From positions 23,702,923 through 23,766,922 of the forward strand of contig CM039515.1 of assembly GCA_022432975.1 (NCBI GenBank): 64,000 nucleotides of DNA, written 5' to 3'. Shown piece after piece: positions 22,031 through 33,256 of this stretch. Origin of the DNA: Begonia masoniana. Its lineage: Eukaryota; Streptophyta; Magnoliopsida; Cucurbitales; Begoniaceae. Position numbers and translations under genes: made by a program. Position 1 is the stretch's first letter. Each line of letters starts with the position of its first letter. Below the pieces are notes generated by a model. The model saw nothing but the letters and a program-made list of their open reading frames with translations, did not search any database and had not been told where the DNA came from.

Positions 22031-23287
22031 ATGCAGAACCCTAGACGACCCGGGAGACCTAGGAACGAACCTGAACTGCCCAGAAACCCACTCGAAGAGT
22101 CAGTTAAACAGCTTGCTGATTTGGTTACAAGGCAAGCAGAGCCATTTGGATCGTTGATTGGTCAGGGAGGACCTGAAAATATTGGAGCAGGTACTAGTGG
22201 GGACAGGTTTCGGAGCCTGAACCCTCCAGCGTTCGAAGGCCGATTGACAGATCCCACAGCTGCAGACAGGTGGATTCATACCATTGAAAACATGTTTAAA
22301 GTTGCTGAGGTTGAAGATGTAAATAAAGTCAAGTGTGCCACTTTCCATCTGACCAACAATGCCCAGAGTTGGTGGGAGTCGATGGAGGCTACCATTGGTC
22401 CTCAAGGCTTAACTTGGAAAGAGTTTAAAGAGTTGTTCTTCGACAAATACTATAATCAGACAGCCCAGGCTGCAAAGAGGATGGAATTTATGACACTAAA
22501 GCAAACAGGAACAGTGGGAGACTATATTCAGCAGTTCAAACTATTGTCTCGATTTGCCAGTCACATGGTTAGTCGGGAAGAAGATAAGCTTTTTCAGTTT
22601 GTACAGGGCCTGAAACCCAAAATTTATATGTTAGTAAAGACCTTCGGGATTACAAGAATATCATTTACTGAAGTGGTGGTGAAAGCATTGGAGGTTGAGG
22701 AGGCTGCTGAGAAATTAACTAGATCTACGGAAAACCCAAAAAGGATGTTCAAAGAAATTACAGCTCAGTTTAACCAAGGTGGATCTTCTTCTCAACAGCA
22801 GGGATCTAAGCGACCGGGAGGCAATATTATTGATCAGAGGGGTGGCAAGAAGCCGCAACAACAGCAGAGAAAAGGGTTTAGACAGTGTCCTAAGTGCTTG
22901 AAGTCCCATCCTGGAGAGTGTGGGCAGTATGCTGGTAAATGCTACAATTGTCTTGAAGCAGGTCATCTTTCCCGTGATTGTCCAAAGCCGAGGGTTGCCC
23001 GATGTTTCAAATGCAACCAGATGGGTCACGTAGCCAATGATTGCCCTACCTCGAAGCCAGGTCCAGTTAAAGCTACTCCAAGAATTTTTGCCATGATCGA
23101 GCCTGAAGGAGAGGATCGAGCTGCAATTATCTCAGGTACTGTAATTGTTAATTCAGTGCCTACATTTGCATTGATAGATTCAGGGGCATCCCATTCCTTT
23201 GTAGATACAACTTTTGTGGTAAAATTGAATTTGGAAGTAAAGCCTGCTGAGTGTGCGTTCGGTGTTAGTTTACCGTCTGGTGAGTAG
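22031..23287 (+). CDS. family-A Gag and protease start
   Basis: A 418-codon ORF from ATG 22031, the first ATG of a good Gag frame. It has a retrotransposon Gag capsid core at residues 60-210 (AQSWWESM, KELFFDKYYNQT, LKQTGTVGDYIQQF). Then come three Cys-rich motifs: CPKCLKSHPGEC and two CCHC knuckles, CYNCLEAGHLSRDC and CFKCNQMGHVANDC. The aspartic-protease site ALIDSGASHSF is near residue 385. Gag packages the RNA and the protease matures the polyprotein. The frame ends at TAG (a Gln codon position in relatives) inside the protease; similarity continues past it. Confidence 0.9.
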   Translation: MQNPRRPGRPRNEPELPRNPLEESVKQLADLVTRQAEPFGSLIGQGGPENIGAGTSGDRFRSLNPPAFEGRLTDPTAADRWIHTIENMFKVAEVEDVNKVKCATFHLTNNAQSWWESMEATIGPQGLTWKEFKELFFDKYYNQTAQAAKRMEFMTLKQTGTVGDYIQQFKLLSRFASHMVSREEDKLFQFVQGLKPKIYMLVKTFGITRISFTEVVVKALEVEEAAEKLTRSTENPKRMFKEITAQFNQGGSSSQQQGSKRPGGNIIDQRGGKKPQQQQRKGFRQCPKCLKSHPGECGQYAGKCYNCLEAGHLSRDCPKPRVARCFKCNQMGHVANDCPTSKPGPVKATPRIFAMIEPEGEDRAAIISGTVIVNSVPTFALIDSGASHSFVDTTFVVKLNLEVKPAECAFGVSLPSGE

Positions 23288-26150
23288 TTACATTCAGAGC
23301 AGGTGGTACAGGATGGTTTGATATCAGTTGGAAGGAAGCAATTACCAGCTACGTTGATTGTGATAGGAATAACCGGGTATGATGTGATACTCAAGATGAA
23401 CTGGTTGTTCCGACACCATGCTACAATTGATTGCTGAGTAGGAACAGTTAATTTTCATCCTCTGGATGGTGAGAAGCTTTCATTAGATGCTTTAAGGCAT
23501 AGAAGCTTTCAGTCATGGCACCGATGGAGGCGAGGAGATCTATTATGGGTGAGTACGTTTGTTTTCTTGCAACCATAGTAGATTTCCATTATTTGGTAGA
23601 AGTTAAACCTCAGGACATATTAGTTGTTCGTGAGTTTCCCGAGGTGTTTCTGGATGAGTTGCCTGGTCTACCTCCAGACCGGGAAATTGAGTTTGCAATT
23701 AACACATATCCTGGAGCTGAACCTGTGTCGAAGAATCCTTACAGGTTAGCTCCTCCTGAATTGAAAGAAGTGAAAAAGCAGTTGGAGGAACTAGTTGACA
23801 AGGGCTTTATACGCCCTAGTTTCTCGCCTTGGGGAGCGCCCGTGTTGTTTGTGAAAAAGAAAGACGGGTCGCTTCGAATGTGTATCGATTACCGAGAGTT
23901 GAATAAGCTGACTGTTAAGAATAAATATCCGTTACCAAGAATAGATGATTTGTTCGATCAACTGCAAGGAGCCCGAATATTTTCTAAGATTGATCTGAGA
24001 TCGGGGTATTACCAATTAAAGGTTAAGTCGCAAGATATCCCAAAGACCGCTTTCCGGACGCGGTATGGACATTATGAGTTTTTGGTTATGTCGTTCGGAT
24101 TAGCGAATGCTCCAGCTGCATTCATAGACCTGATGAATCTGGTATTCCGAGAGTATCTAGATAAATTTGTGATTGTGTTTATCGACGATATTCTGGTTTA
24201 TTCACGGGACGAAGAAGAGCATATGGAGCATTTAAAGATTGTTCTAGAGACTCTGAAACGGCATTAGTTGTATGCAAAATTTTTGAAATGCGAATTTTGG
24301 CTGACGAAAGTGCATTTTCTTGGTCATGTTATAAGCAGTGGAGGAATATCGGTGGATCCAGCCAAGATTCAGTCAATTAATGAATGGCCTCAACCGAAGA
24401 ATGTTAGCGAGATTCGGAGTTTTCTAGAGTTGGCGGGCTATTACAGAAGGTTTATTGAAGGGTTTTCTAAACTTGCGGCACCCTTAACTCGCTTAACCAG
24501 AAAAGATGTGAAGTATGAATGGTCTGAAGATTGTGAGTTGAGTTTTCAGATGCTGAAGCAGAAATTGACGACAGCTCCGCTATTGACATTGCCAGTGGCA
24601 GAGGAGAAATTCTGTATTTATTGTGATGCCTCTCGAATTGGGTTGGGTTGCGTGCTGATGCAAAAGGACAAGGTGATTGCCTATGCTTCTAGGCAACTGA
24701 AGCCTACGATTTTGGAGAAGATTCGTGAAGCTCAGCAAGAAGATTCGGAGTTCAATAAATTTAAGCTGAGTATGGTGTTTGATGATCGGACTGTGTTCAA
24801 CTACTCAGATGATGGTATTATGAAGTTTCGTAATAGATGGTACGTTCCGAATAATGAGCAGCTTATGAAGGAGATTTTTGTTGAAGCTCATTCTTCAAGG
24901 TTTTTTGTTCATCCTGGCAGTACAAAGATGTACAGAGACCTCAAGCAGCACTATTGGTGGCCTGGTATGAAGAAGTCGGTGGCAGAATTTGTGGAAACAT
25001 GCTTGGTCTGTCAGCAAGTGAAAGCGGAACATCAGAGACCTGCTGGGAGTTACAGCCATTGCCGGTTCCCGAGTGGAAGTGGGACCGAATTTCGATGGAC
25101 TTCGTTGTCGGTTTGCCTAGGACGACAAGAGGGCTTGATGGTATATGGGTGATTGTGGATCGTTTAACCAAATCAGCCCATTTTCTACCGGTGAAAATGA
25201 CATACAGCATGGATCAGTTTGCTGAGCTGTACATTCTGGAGATTTTGAGGCTGCATGGTGTACTGATTTTATAGTATCGGACAGGGACCCGAGGTTCACC
25301 TCCATGTTTTGGAAGAGTTTGCATACGGCAATGGGGACTCGGTTGAACTTCAGCACTGCTTTTCATCCTCAGATGGACGGACAATCTGAGCGAACTATTC
25401 AGATTCTGGAGGATATGCTTCGTGCTTGTGTGCTGGAGTTTCAGGGTTCCTGGAGTAAGTATCAGCCTTTGGTGGAGTTCTCGTATAACAATAGTTATCA
25501 GGATACTATTGGAATGGATCCATACGAGGCTCTCTACGGAAGGAAGTGCAGATCGCCTCTTTATTGGGACGAGGTCGGGGAATCTAGTTTGATTGGCCCA
25601 GAGATTTTGCAGCAGACTACAGATAAGATCCAGTTTATTCGGCAGTGCATTTTGACAGCTCAGAGTCGCCAGAAGAGCTATGCAGACGGTAGAAGACGTG
25701 AGCTGGAATTTAAGGTAGGAGATGAGGTTTTTTTTGAAGATCTCACCGTTTAAAGGTGTGATGAGATTCGGGAGGCGGGGGAAACTGAATCCGAGATATG
25801 TTGGTCCATTCCCGATTGTGAAGCGGGTAGGAAAGACAGCTTATCAGTTGAAACTGCCTGCTTTGATGGAGGGAGTGCACAATGTGTTTCATGTCTCGAT
25901 GCTGTGAAAGTGCCCGAGGGATCCATCACATGTTGTAGTGCAGCAGGACATTGAGGTGCAGCCTACGCTTTCCTACGAGGAGAAACCAGTGAAAATTTTA
26001 GATTATGCAGTGAAGAAGTTGCGCAACAAAGACATTCCACTGGTGAAGGTGCTGTGGCGCAACCACAATGTTGAGGAGGCAACGTGGGAGCGGCAGCAGG
26101 ATATGATGGAGCGATATCCTGAGCTTTTCAGGTACGTAAATTTTGAGGAC
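23288..26150 (+). pseudogene. family-A Pol (PR end, RT, residual RNase H, IN, chromodomain), RNase H deleted
   Basis: 23515-24267 is RT, with [18 protein letters not shown] and catalytic [14 protein letters not shown] replaces Gln at 24265-24267 and RT continues to about 24600. RNase H starts ([14 protein letters not shown]) but after YASRQLK the frame jumps straight to [11 protein letters not shown], an interdomain sequence. In families B, C and D about 120-150 residues lie between these points. The integrase follows: [19 protein letters not shown] zinc finger, MDFVVGLPR, and ERTIQILEDML with the Glu. It is broken by frameshifts near 25055, 25275 and 25730. The end, PLVKVLWRNHNVEEATWE, is the chromodomain that in this lineage guides integration to modified histones. 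Confidence 0.9.
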
Positions 26151-26160
26151 AAAATTTTTG

Positions 26161-26174
26161 TATGGAGGGTGGAT
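26161..26174 (+). other. polypurine tract, family A
   Basis: TATGGAGGGTGGAT directly before the 3' LTR, preceded by the TTTGAGGACAAAATTTTT sequence common to chromoviruses. Confidence 0.8.
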
Positions 26175-28380
26175 TGTAACACCCAAGAATTTCCTATAAT
26201 GCGTATAGGCCTAGGATTACACGGTTAGAGTGTTTAATGGTTAGGAATGACGTGTGATGGATTGGTTGAAAAATTAAAAATGTTGAAAAGTCAAAATGCA
26301 TTCAAAGTGTGTGAACCAATAGGAATTAAGTAAAAGCAATGGAAAGTGGTGACTTGATGAAGCTTCTCACGTGGATTTAAAGGGGAAAAGGAGGGTTTGA
26401 TTTGTAATTTTAAAGAAATTATGGAAGGAAATAAAAAGGAGGAAAAGTTTAGGTTAAAATTGGGTTTTTTTCATTTTTCTCCCTCCATCTCCATGGTTCT
26501 CTTCTCATCCTCCATAGCCAATTCTTCCTCTCTTTTCTTCAATCTTGCAAGGCATTTCAAGGTAAGAATACATGGGTTTTGGTTTTTATATCTTTAGGTG
26601 AAGTTTGTTGAAGTTTTTAGTGAGTTTTGGTTGGATTTGGTTAGGGTTTGAAAACCCTAGGTTGGGAATTCTGAAAATTCCATTCCCTTGGCTAGTTTTC
26701 TCCCTCTTTTGGTCATTTAATCCTTAGGTACGATGGTTTAAGTCATTTGGGTGGTTAGATTAAGGATTGGAAGAGAGTTACACAAAAACCGGGTTGTGAA
26801 CACTTGGGGGCTGATTCTGTTTTTGGAGATTAGGGTTGGCTAATGTGTTTATTTGGTGAATTTAAGTATTTCAATGGATAGTAGACGTGTAGAGGTTTAC
26901 AGATTGCGGTGGCACGTTGTAATCCGTTGAAAAACGAGAAAGTTATGGCCGTTCGAAGTTGGAAGTTGTTAACTTTGGGTAAAAATCGGGTTTTGTGTTG
27001 TGAGAGTGAGATTGTGGTTAAGGTGTTGTTTAGTTTTAGTTAGAAAATCCCTTAGACTTTATTGGTGACTTATCAAGTTCAGTTTTCGTTATTTTAGGTC
27101 ATCGAGCTAGAGAAGTGATAAGACGAAGTGGGAAATTGAAAGCCGAGCAATCAGGTAAGTAGAGGAATCCTTTTGTTGCCTTCGGGCTTACACCATAGAA
27201 CGGTAGGGTTTATTGGTTTGTGTTATGATTCGTGTTGTGTGGAGTTGCATATCTTCGAAACATGCATCATGGTTTCACGCTAGATAAGTATAGTGGCATT
27301 GTGTGGCATTGTGAGGGTGAACGATAATTGGTTAAAGAGTAAGGCATCCTATGGGTGCAGGCAATTAAGACATCCTATGGTGCAGACAACTAAGGCATCT
27401 TTTGATGCAGGCAACTAAGGCATCCTATGGGTGCAGGAAACTAAGGCATCTTTCGATGCAGGCAACTAAGGTATCTTTCGATGCAGGCAAATAAGGCATC
27501 TAACGATGCAAGCAAATCTTAATGCGTCCTATGGATGCAGGCAAACTTTATTAGCACAACTGAGTGTTAGAAACTACATGTGATAGGATTGATTTCATTG
27601 TATGTTATTGCATTCATTATTCCCTACTTGCTAAGCATTAGGCTTACGTTTTGTGTTCAGTGGTGTAGGTGACGAGATTTTTACAGGTGAGATTGATGGG
27701 GAGGATCAGGCTTAGGAGCAGTCGGGGATCTACGGGGTAAGCCGGTGCAGGCAGTTGTCGGGGTGCCTCGACCTAGGTCTTCGGAGATGTGGGGTTTGTG
27801 TTCGGGAATTTGGTATTTTGTGGTCGTTTTGGATAAATTTGAATTGTGTTAATATTCTCTGATTTTACAATGGTTGTGGATTGATTTAGATGTTTTATAA
27901 ATATATATATATATATTTTCAAGTTTTGGCTTTCGAGAATTTTAGGCGTTATGCCGCTCGTTCTGATTTTAAAACCAAAAATGTCGGGTTCTCGTCCTCT
28001 ATTTTTTTGGTTACCCGTTTTAAATCGGTTTTCTAATATTTTTACCAGACACGGAGTCGAGGGTGTCGGGATCATGTGGTAAAAATTTCAGAATTTTTGG
28101 AGGTGTTTGGCTCGATGAAAAATGAAGAAAAGTAAGGAAAGTCAAATAAAAAATCAAAAAATGGCAATTTTGGGTCGAAAAACCCGAGGAGGCCCGATCG
28201 ATCGGGCCCGGGGCGCTATCGGTCTGGCATGGGGCGCTTAGGCGCGCGCCCAACACCCCTTTGAAAAAAAAAAATATTTATTTCTACTATGTTTTAACCC
28301 AATACTTTCCGACATATTTTAAACGTGGGTTGAGTTAGCAAAGTAGCGCACCGAGCCGGGGCGGGTTCGGGGGTGTTACA
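26175..28380 (+). repeat. 3' LTR of family A
   Basis: 2206 bp, TGTAACACCC to GGTGTTACA. A pyrimidine-rich exon-like start (26480-26560) ends CAAG|GTAAG (donor 26562). An acceptor-like TTTTAG at 27097 is followed by a 57-nt piece and a second donor CAG|GTAAGT at 27155. The matching acceptor is GTGTAG at 27668. The short minisatellite lies at 27341-27545, and a G/C-rich GATCGATC palindrome at 28193-28240. Compared with the 5' LTR it lacks about 100 bp between two TTAAACGT copies and has extra sequence at about 27957-28047. Confidence 0.92.
27341..27545 (+). repeat. hairpin minisatellite, 3' LTR of family A
   Basis: About eight units in the same order as 20873-21060, with substitutions in several units. 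It shows the unexpanded state of the LTR. Confidence 0.9.
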
Positions 28381-28385
28381 GCAAA

Positions 28386-29113
28386 ATACCAAAATCCCTA
28401 AACCACACATCCCGAAGACCCAGGTCGAGGCGCCCCAACAACTGCCTGCACCAACGTGCCCCGTGGATCTCCGACTGCTCCTAGGCCTGATCGTCCCCAT
28501 CAACCTCACATGTAAATACCTCGTCACTGACACCACAGAACACAAAATGTAAGTCTAATGCTTAGCAAGTAGGGAATAATGAATGCAAACAACACACGAT
28601 GCAACCAATCCTATCTCATACAATTTCTAACGCTCAATTGTGCTAATAAGATTTGCCTGGATCAGTCGTGATGCCTTAAGATGTGCCTGCATCAATCGTG
28701 ATGCCTTAAGATTTCCCCACATCGGTCGTGATGCCTTAAGATGTGCCTGCATCTATCGTGATGCCTTAAGATTTGCCCGCATCGGTCGTGATGCCTTAAG
28801 ATGTGCCCGCATCAATCGTGATGCCTTAAGATTTGCCCGCATCGATCGTTATGCCTTAAGATTTGTCTGCATAGATCGTGATGCCTTAAGATGTGCCTGG
28901 ATCAATCGTGATGCCTTAAGATTTGTCTGCATCGATCATGATGCCTTAAGGTGTGCCTTACTTTTTGTCTGATTACTGTTCACACTCAAAATGCCAAACA
29001 ATGCAACCCCTCGTATCTAGCGTAGCGTATTGTAACTCACAATGCATGTATAAAATATATGCAACACAACACAAAACCAAACAACACAACACAACATGAA
29101 ACAAAACACAAAC
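28386..29113 (-). repeat. inverted family-A-like LTR (A'), segment 2
   Basis: It continues 17120-17718 after the family-A insertion. Minus-strand sequence matches the LTR part after intron 2 (GGGGATCAGGCTTAGGAGC-like) and box 2 (CTTGCTAAGCATTAGAC). It also holds a diverged minisatellite array at about 28650-28957 whose unit is 30 bp. It is interrupted at 29113 by the E solo LTR. Confidence 0.8.
28650..28957 (-). repeat. 30-bp hairpin minisatellite in A', array 1
   Basis: About ten units of 30 bp. On the minus strand each contains GCATC, ACGAT (or a variant), then CGATGC or TGATGC, and the linker GGCAAATCTTAAG or GGCACATCTTAAG. It is homologous to the 25/26-bp units of family A with a 5-bp longer unit. 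The 30-bp period keeps both strands open as repeated decapeptides, which is why long ORFs appear here. Confidence 0.9.
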
Positions 29114-31598
29114 TGTGACGGCCCGGAACCAGATCCTGATCGGAATCCGAGAACAAAGCTGTCACTCCGGGACAGATAACAGAAAACGGGGACTATTTTT
29201 TTTGGTACATTAAACTTTTAAAACATTTACAGAGAGAGGGTGAATCCTCTGGAGTTAAAGCAAACGAGATACAGTTGGCTGGATTACTGAAGTGAATAAC
29301 AGAGGGGATGGGGAGGAACAGGGAACAGAAAGGGCGAATGAATTAAATAAACGGAATAAACAGAGAGTAAAAGCAGGAATACATAAGCATAAGGCTAGCG
29401 GGGAAACTTAGTTTAAAAGAGCAGCGGTGGATTTAGATAAGACAAAACAGATGACGTCAGTCGGTAGATGCTGAGTAAAGCTGAATCGGATGTGTGGTGA
29501 CGTCATCGGAAGATGTGATGACGTCATCGGCAGATATAGGCAGCAGATGGAATCGGAATGTGTGATAACGTCATAGGAAGATGTGATGACGTCATCGGCA
29601 AGAAACAGGCAATAAACGGAATCGGCAGGAGGGAAAACCTATAACAGAACTACTGTTTGGCGCTGGATGGGAATAAGACAAAACATGTACAGTATCTATC
29701 GGTAGATGAAGTTTAGACATAGTTTTAATGGCAAAATTTACAACTTTTGACAGGAAAACATATAGACAGAGAGCTTAAAACAGACATAGAAGTCCAAGAT
29801 TTCTCGGACCACATCAAAACATGGATCTCGAACACAACAGAAAACATGACAGAAACTCAAAGAATTTCACTCTACATAAAAGCTCTAAAACCAGAGATCA
29901 TTCATGCATATGCTAACAGAAAATATTCCAAACCATTTCAGAATACTTCAAAACATCATTCAACTGTCAAATACAGCACAAACAGAAAGCATGAAAGTTG
30001 TAAGCCCTCAATGCCCGATTCTACACAAGGATGTAGAGCACACTTTACAATTAACAGATTCAAAGGAAATCGACTGCATGGATAGTTCCAAAACCCGAAG
30101 TCATCCATGCACAAACAAACTAACAGATAATGTCCCCAAATAATTTCAAAACATTCAGGACATGAATTCAACTGTCAAGCACAGTCGTTTAAAGAAAGAC
30201 TTAGACATCAAAATCTGTACATTGTTTTAAAATCTGAGGATCAGTATAGAACCTAACATATATTTGCAGAATTTTTCCAAAACAGAAGTTTTTACAGGGT
30301 TTTACAACAAAACCAAATTTCCCAGAAGACTTTACAGATATAGACTATACTAAAAAAAAACCTTAAACCTCGGGACAGAATTTGTCTGGCTGCAGCAACC
30401 ACCCCCGAAAGCTCGATTCACCAGCCACCTATTCATCAGACTGAGGCACAAAGTCCTCATTTTCAGGTTCAGTACCTACATCAGGGAGTTCACCTATGAG
30501 TCTAAAACTCAGTAAGAACATAATAGATATGCAGTGATGCAAAAATGCTATGCATGCGATTTTCAGAAGTACAGTGACAGTACAAAACATTACGTTTCAG
30601 TGGCAGAGGGGTATAAGTGGGGCTTATAGAGGAACTGGCGAACAGTGGGTGCACTATCAGGCACAAACAGTAATACAGAACAGAACAGAAACAGATCTGG
30701 GGGCCAGTCCCCGTCCCGCATTTAACCAGTACATTTCAGTCAAATTTTATCTTGTTTAGCTTCAAACCGTGTACAGAAAACAGTTTTGCATGAACTTTCG
30801 GGAAAACGTGTATGCATGAACGGTGTCTGAACTTAAGCTGGCAGATAACAGAAATAATACAACAAACAACAGAAAAATACAGACATCTCAGGACATAACT
30901 CTAACTTTTCTACCCAAATCAACCCGACAGAATAGAAAACCTAGTACCTCCGAGATGTAGGGCCTTAAGGGGCAACCTACGGCTATGAACTTACCTGTTG
31001 CTGCAGAGTTGAAAGTCCTGAACGCCTCGGAAATGCTGGAACCTGTACATGCACGTTCAGAAAATAAACAAGCTGCAAATGCTAACAAATAAGTTAGAAG
31101 AATTTGTTCCAAACTCATTCAAACCGGTGTGTTTTCATCCAAAAACAGTGAGTTTTACCAAAGTATCACAATCCTTCACTCTAACCAAAACTCACTTTAA
31201 ACTTGTCCAAACTTGTTAGCATTTAAAAAATGCTTACCCTAGTAGAAAAACAGAAAGGAGCCGAGAAGATCGAAGTAGCTTCGATGGCTGATTGTCGACT
31301 GGAAGAGAGAATGTCGAGAAGAAAATGGAGAGAGAGCAGAGAAGTGAAATGAAGAGGGTTTCACGTAGGAGGAGGAACTTAACTTCCTCAACAAGCTGCC
31401 ATGTGTCAGCTATCCATTGGCTATCTCCCACCAACCATAATTTCTCCCCAATTTGCCCTTCCATGCATTTCAAACTTAGTGTTTTGTTTAGTTACACATT
31501 TGTTTGGTTCCCAACAAAACATATATTGTAATAATATTAAATTCATCCCGCAAAGTGATTCGGGAAATAATTACAGACCAAAAAGGCCGGGTGCTACA
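29114..31598 (-). mobile_element. solo LTR, family E
   Basis: 2485 bp, TGTGACGGCCCGG to GGGTGCTACA, flanked by caaac at 29109-29113 and 31599-31603. On the minus strand it begins TGTAGCACCCGG like other chromovirus LTRs. It contains no coding region, so it is a solo LTR left by LTR-LTR recombination. On the minus strand a donor CAG|GTAAGT (30994) follows a 48-nt exon-like piece, and the acceptor GATGTAG is at 30476. Repeated TCATCGGNAGATG motifs lie at 29450-29720. Confidence 0.93.
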
Positions 31599-31603
31599 CA
31601 AAC

Positions 31604-33256
31604 CAATAAACCCTACCATTCTATGGTGTGTGGAATAATGAATGCAAACAACACACGATGCAACCAATCCTATCTCATGCAATTTTTAACGCTCAATTGT
31701 GCTAATAAGATTTGCCTGGATCAGTCGTGATGCCTTAAGATGTGCCTGCATCAATTGTGATGCCTTAAGATTTTCCCGCATCGATCGTGATGCCTTAAGA
31801 TTTGCCCGCATCAATCGTGATGCCTTAAGATGTGCTTGCATCGATCGTGATGCCTTAAGATTTGCCCGCATCGATCGTGATGCCTTAAGATTTGCTCGCA
31901 TCGATCGTGATGCCTTAAGATTTGCACGCATCGATCGTGATGCCTTAAGGTGTGCCTTACTTTTTGTCTGATTACTGTTCACACTCACAATGCCAAACAA
32001 TACAACCCCTCGTATCTAGCGTAGCGTACTGTAACTCACAATGCATGTATCAAAGATTGCAACACAACACGAAACCAAACAACACAACACAACACAAAAC
32101 AAAACACAAATCAATAAACTCTACCGTTCTATGGTGTAGGCCCGAAGACAACGAAAAGATTCCTCTACTTACCTGGACTCTTGCACGTTTTCGCAATTAA
32201 ATGCTCGGTCGGTCCAATTGTTCTCTCTTTAACCTAAAAATATATGGAAATTAACTTAGCATACTCTAAGAATTCTAAAAACTTGTCTAAGATAAAGCTA
32301 AGGACAAATTTTAACCAAATGTACAACAAACCCGAAATTCCTCACACTTTTCATCATCCAACTTCAAACGGCCATAACTTACTCGTTTTTCAACGGATTT
32401 TGACGTCCCACCCAAATCCGTAAACCTCTACACATCTACTATCCATTAAAACACTCAAATTCATCAAGCAAATAACTTGGCCGAACAGAAATGCCAAAAA
32501 CAGAATCGGTGCTCTTACTCAAAAATCTGGTTTTTGTATAACTCACTTCCAAATTCAAATCTATCCCTAAAAACAACCTAAACTATCATGTTAGATGCTT
32601 AAATCACTAAATTTAGGAAGGGAACTAGCAATTGGAAGAGAAAATCGGACCCCTTCATTAGGGTTTTCCAAACCCTAACCAAATCCCCCAAAATTTACAC
32701 CAAAACACTAAAAACTAACCCCTTGTTGCATTATTAACAAAACCCACTATAGTTTTACCTTAAAAACTCTTGAAAGCTTGATGAGAAGAGAAAGAAAATG
32801 CAGCAATGGAGGATGAGGGTTTCGTGGAGGGCAAAGAAGAAGAAATGGTGTTTGTAATTTTTACCTTTACTTTAACTAATTTATAAAATAAATCTTTCTA
32901 CTTTTAATTCTTTCCACCACTCTTTAAACATTTATAAAACACTCCCCATTTTCCCACTTTTACTTTTCCTCAACGTGAAATGCATCACTTACTTTATATT
33001 TTATTAACTTATCCTTTCCACTTTACCTTCATTTGCTTTCTATTGGTTCCAAGGTCCCTTTGACTTTTCCAAACATTTAATTCCTTTATTTGTTCACTTC
33101 TTCAACGCCAAAACACAACCCATACCTATTTTAGTTGACTTTTCTTCCATGCCACATAAGCCACAATTAAAACTCACCTTTGACTTTCAAACATTGCATT
33201 CCTTCATATAACCTTTCAACTCAACCAAATTCTAACCATTAACATCTTAGGGTTTT
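31604..33256 (-). repeat. inverted family-A-like LTR (A'), segment 3
   Basis: The remainder of A' after E. A second 30-bp minisatellite array (about 31700-31951) is followed on the right by the complement of the CCTTCGGGCCTACACCATAG box and donor GTAAGT (32172). Then come exon-2-like and upstream LTR parts up to the complement of the GGGTTTAATGGTTAGGA-like start. The first roughly 60 bases of the LTR are missing because family B begins at 33257. Confidence 0.78.
31700..31951 (-). repeat. 30-bp hairpin minisatellite in A', array 2
   Basis: About eight 30-bp units very like the array at 28650. About 75 bases of shared flank (the TCCTATCTCAT..AACGCTCAATTGTGC region) show that array plus flank was duplicated as a block, as in the family-A 5' LTR. 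Confidence 0.9.

Larger units (their letters stand above)
17719..28380 (+). mobile_element. chromovirus (Tekay/Del-like) LTR retrotransposon, family A, complete structure
   Basis: Both ends are present. The flanks are identical 5-bp duplications, gcaaa at 17714-17718 and 28381-28385. It has a 5' LTR, PBS, gag, pol with a C-terminal chromodomain, PPT and 3' LTR in order, 10.66 kb in all. Pol carries stops and frameshifts, and its RNase H is largely deleted. Before decay it would therefore have depended on enzymes from relatives. It inserted into an older inverted LTR of its own kind. The LTRs differ greatly in length (4156 and 2206 bp) through repeat expansion and indels. Confidence 0.95.

Noticed and set aside
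28640..28972. Protein with decapeptide repeats (RDALRFARID type)
   Set aside because: The 30-bp satellite period keeps frames open on both strands (also 31686-32000). No start context or domain supports coding.
29747..30085. ORF in solo LTR E
   Set aside because: No retroelement or host domain, in the LTR and antisense to its transcription direction.
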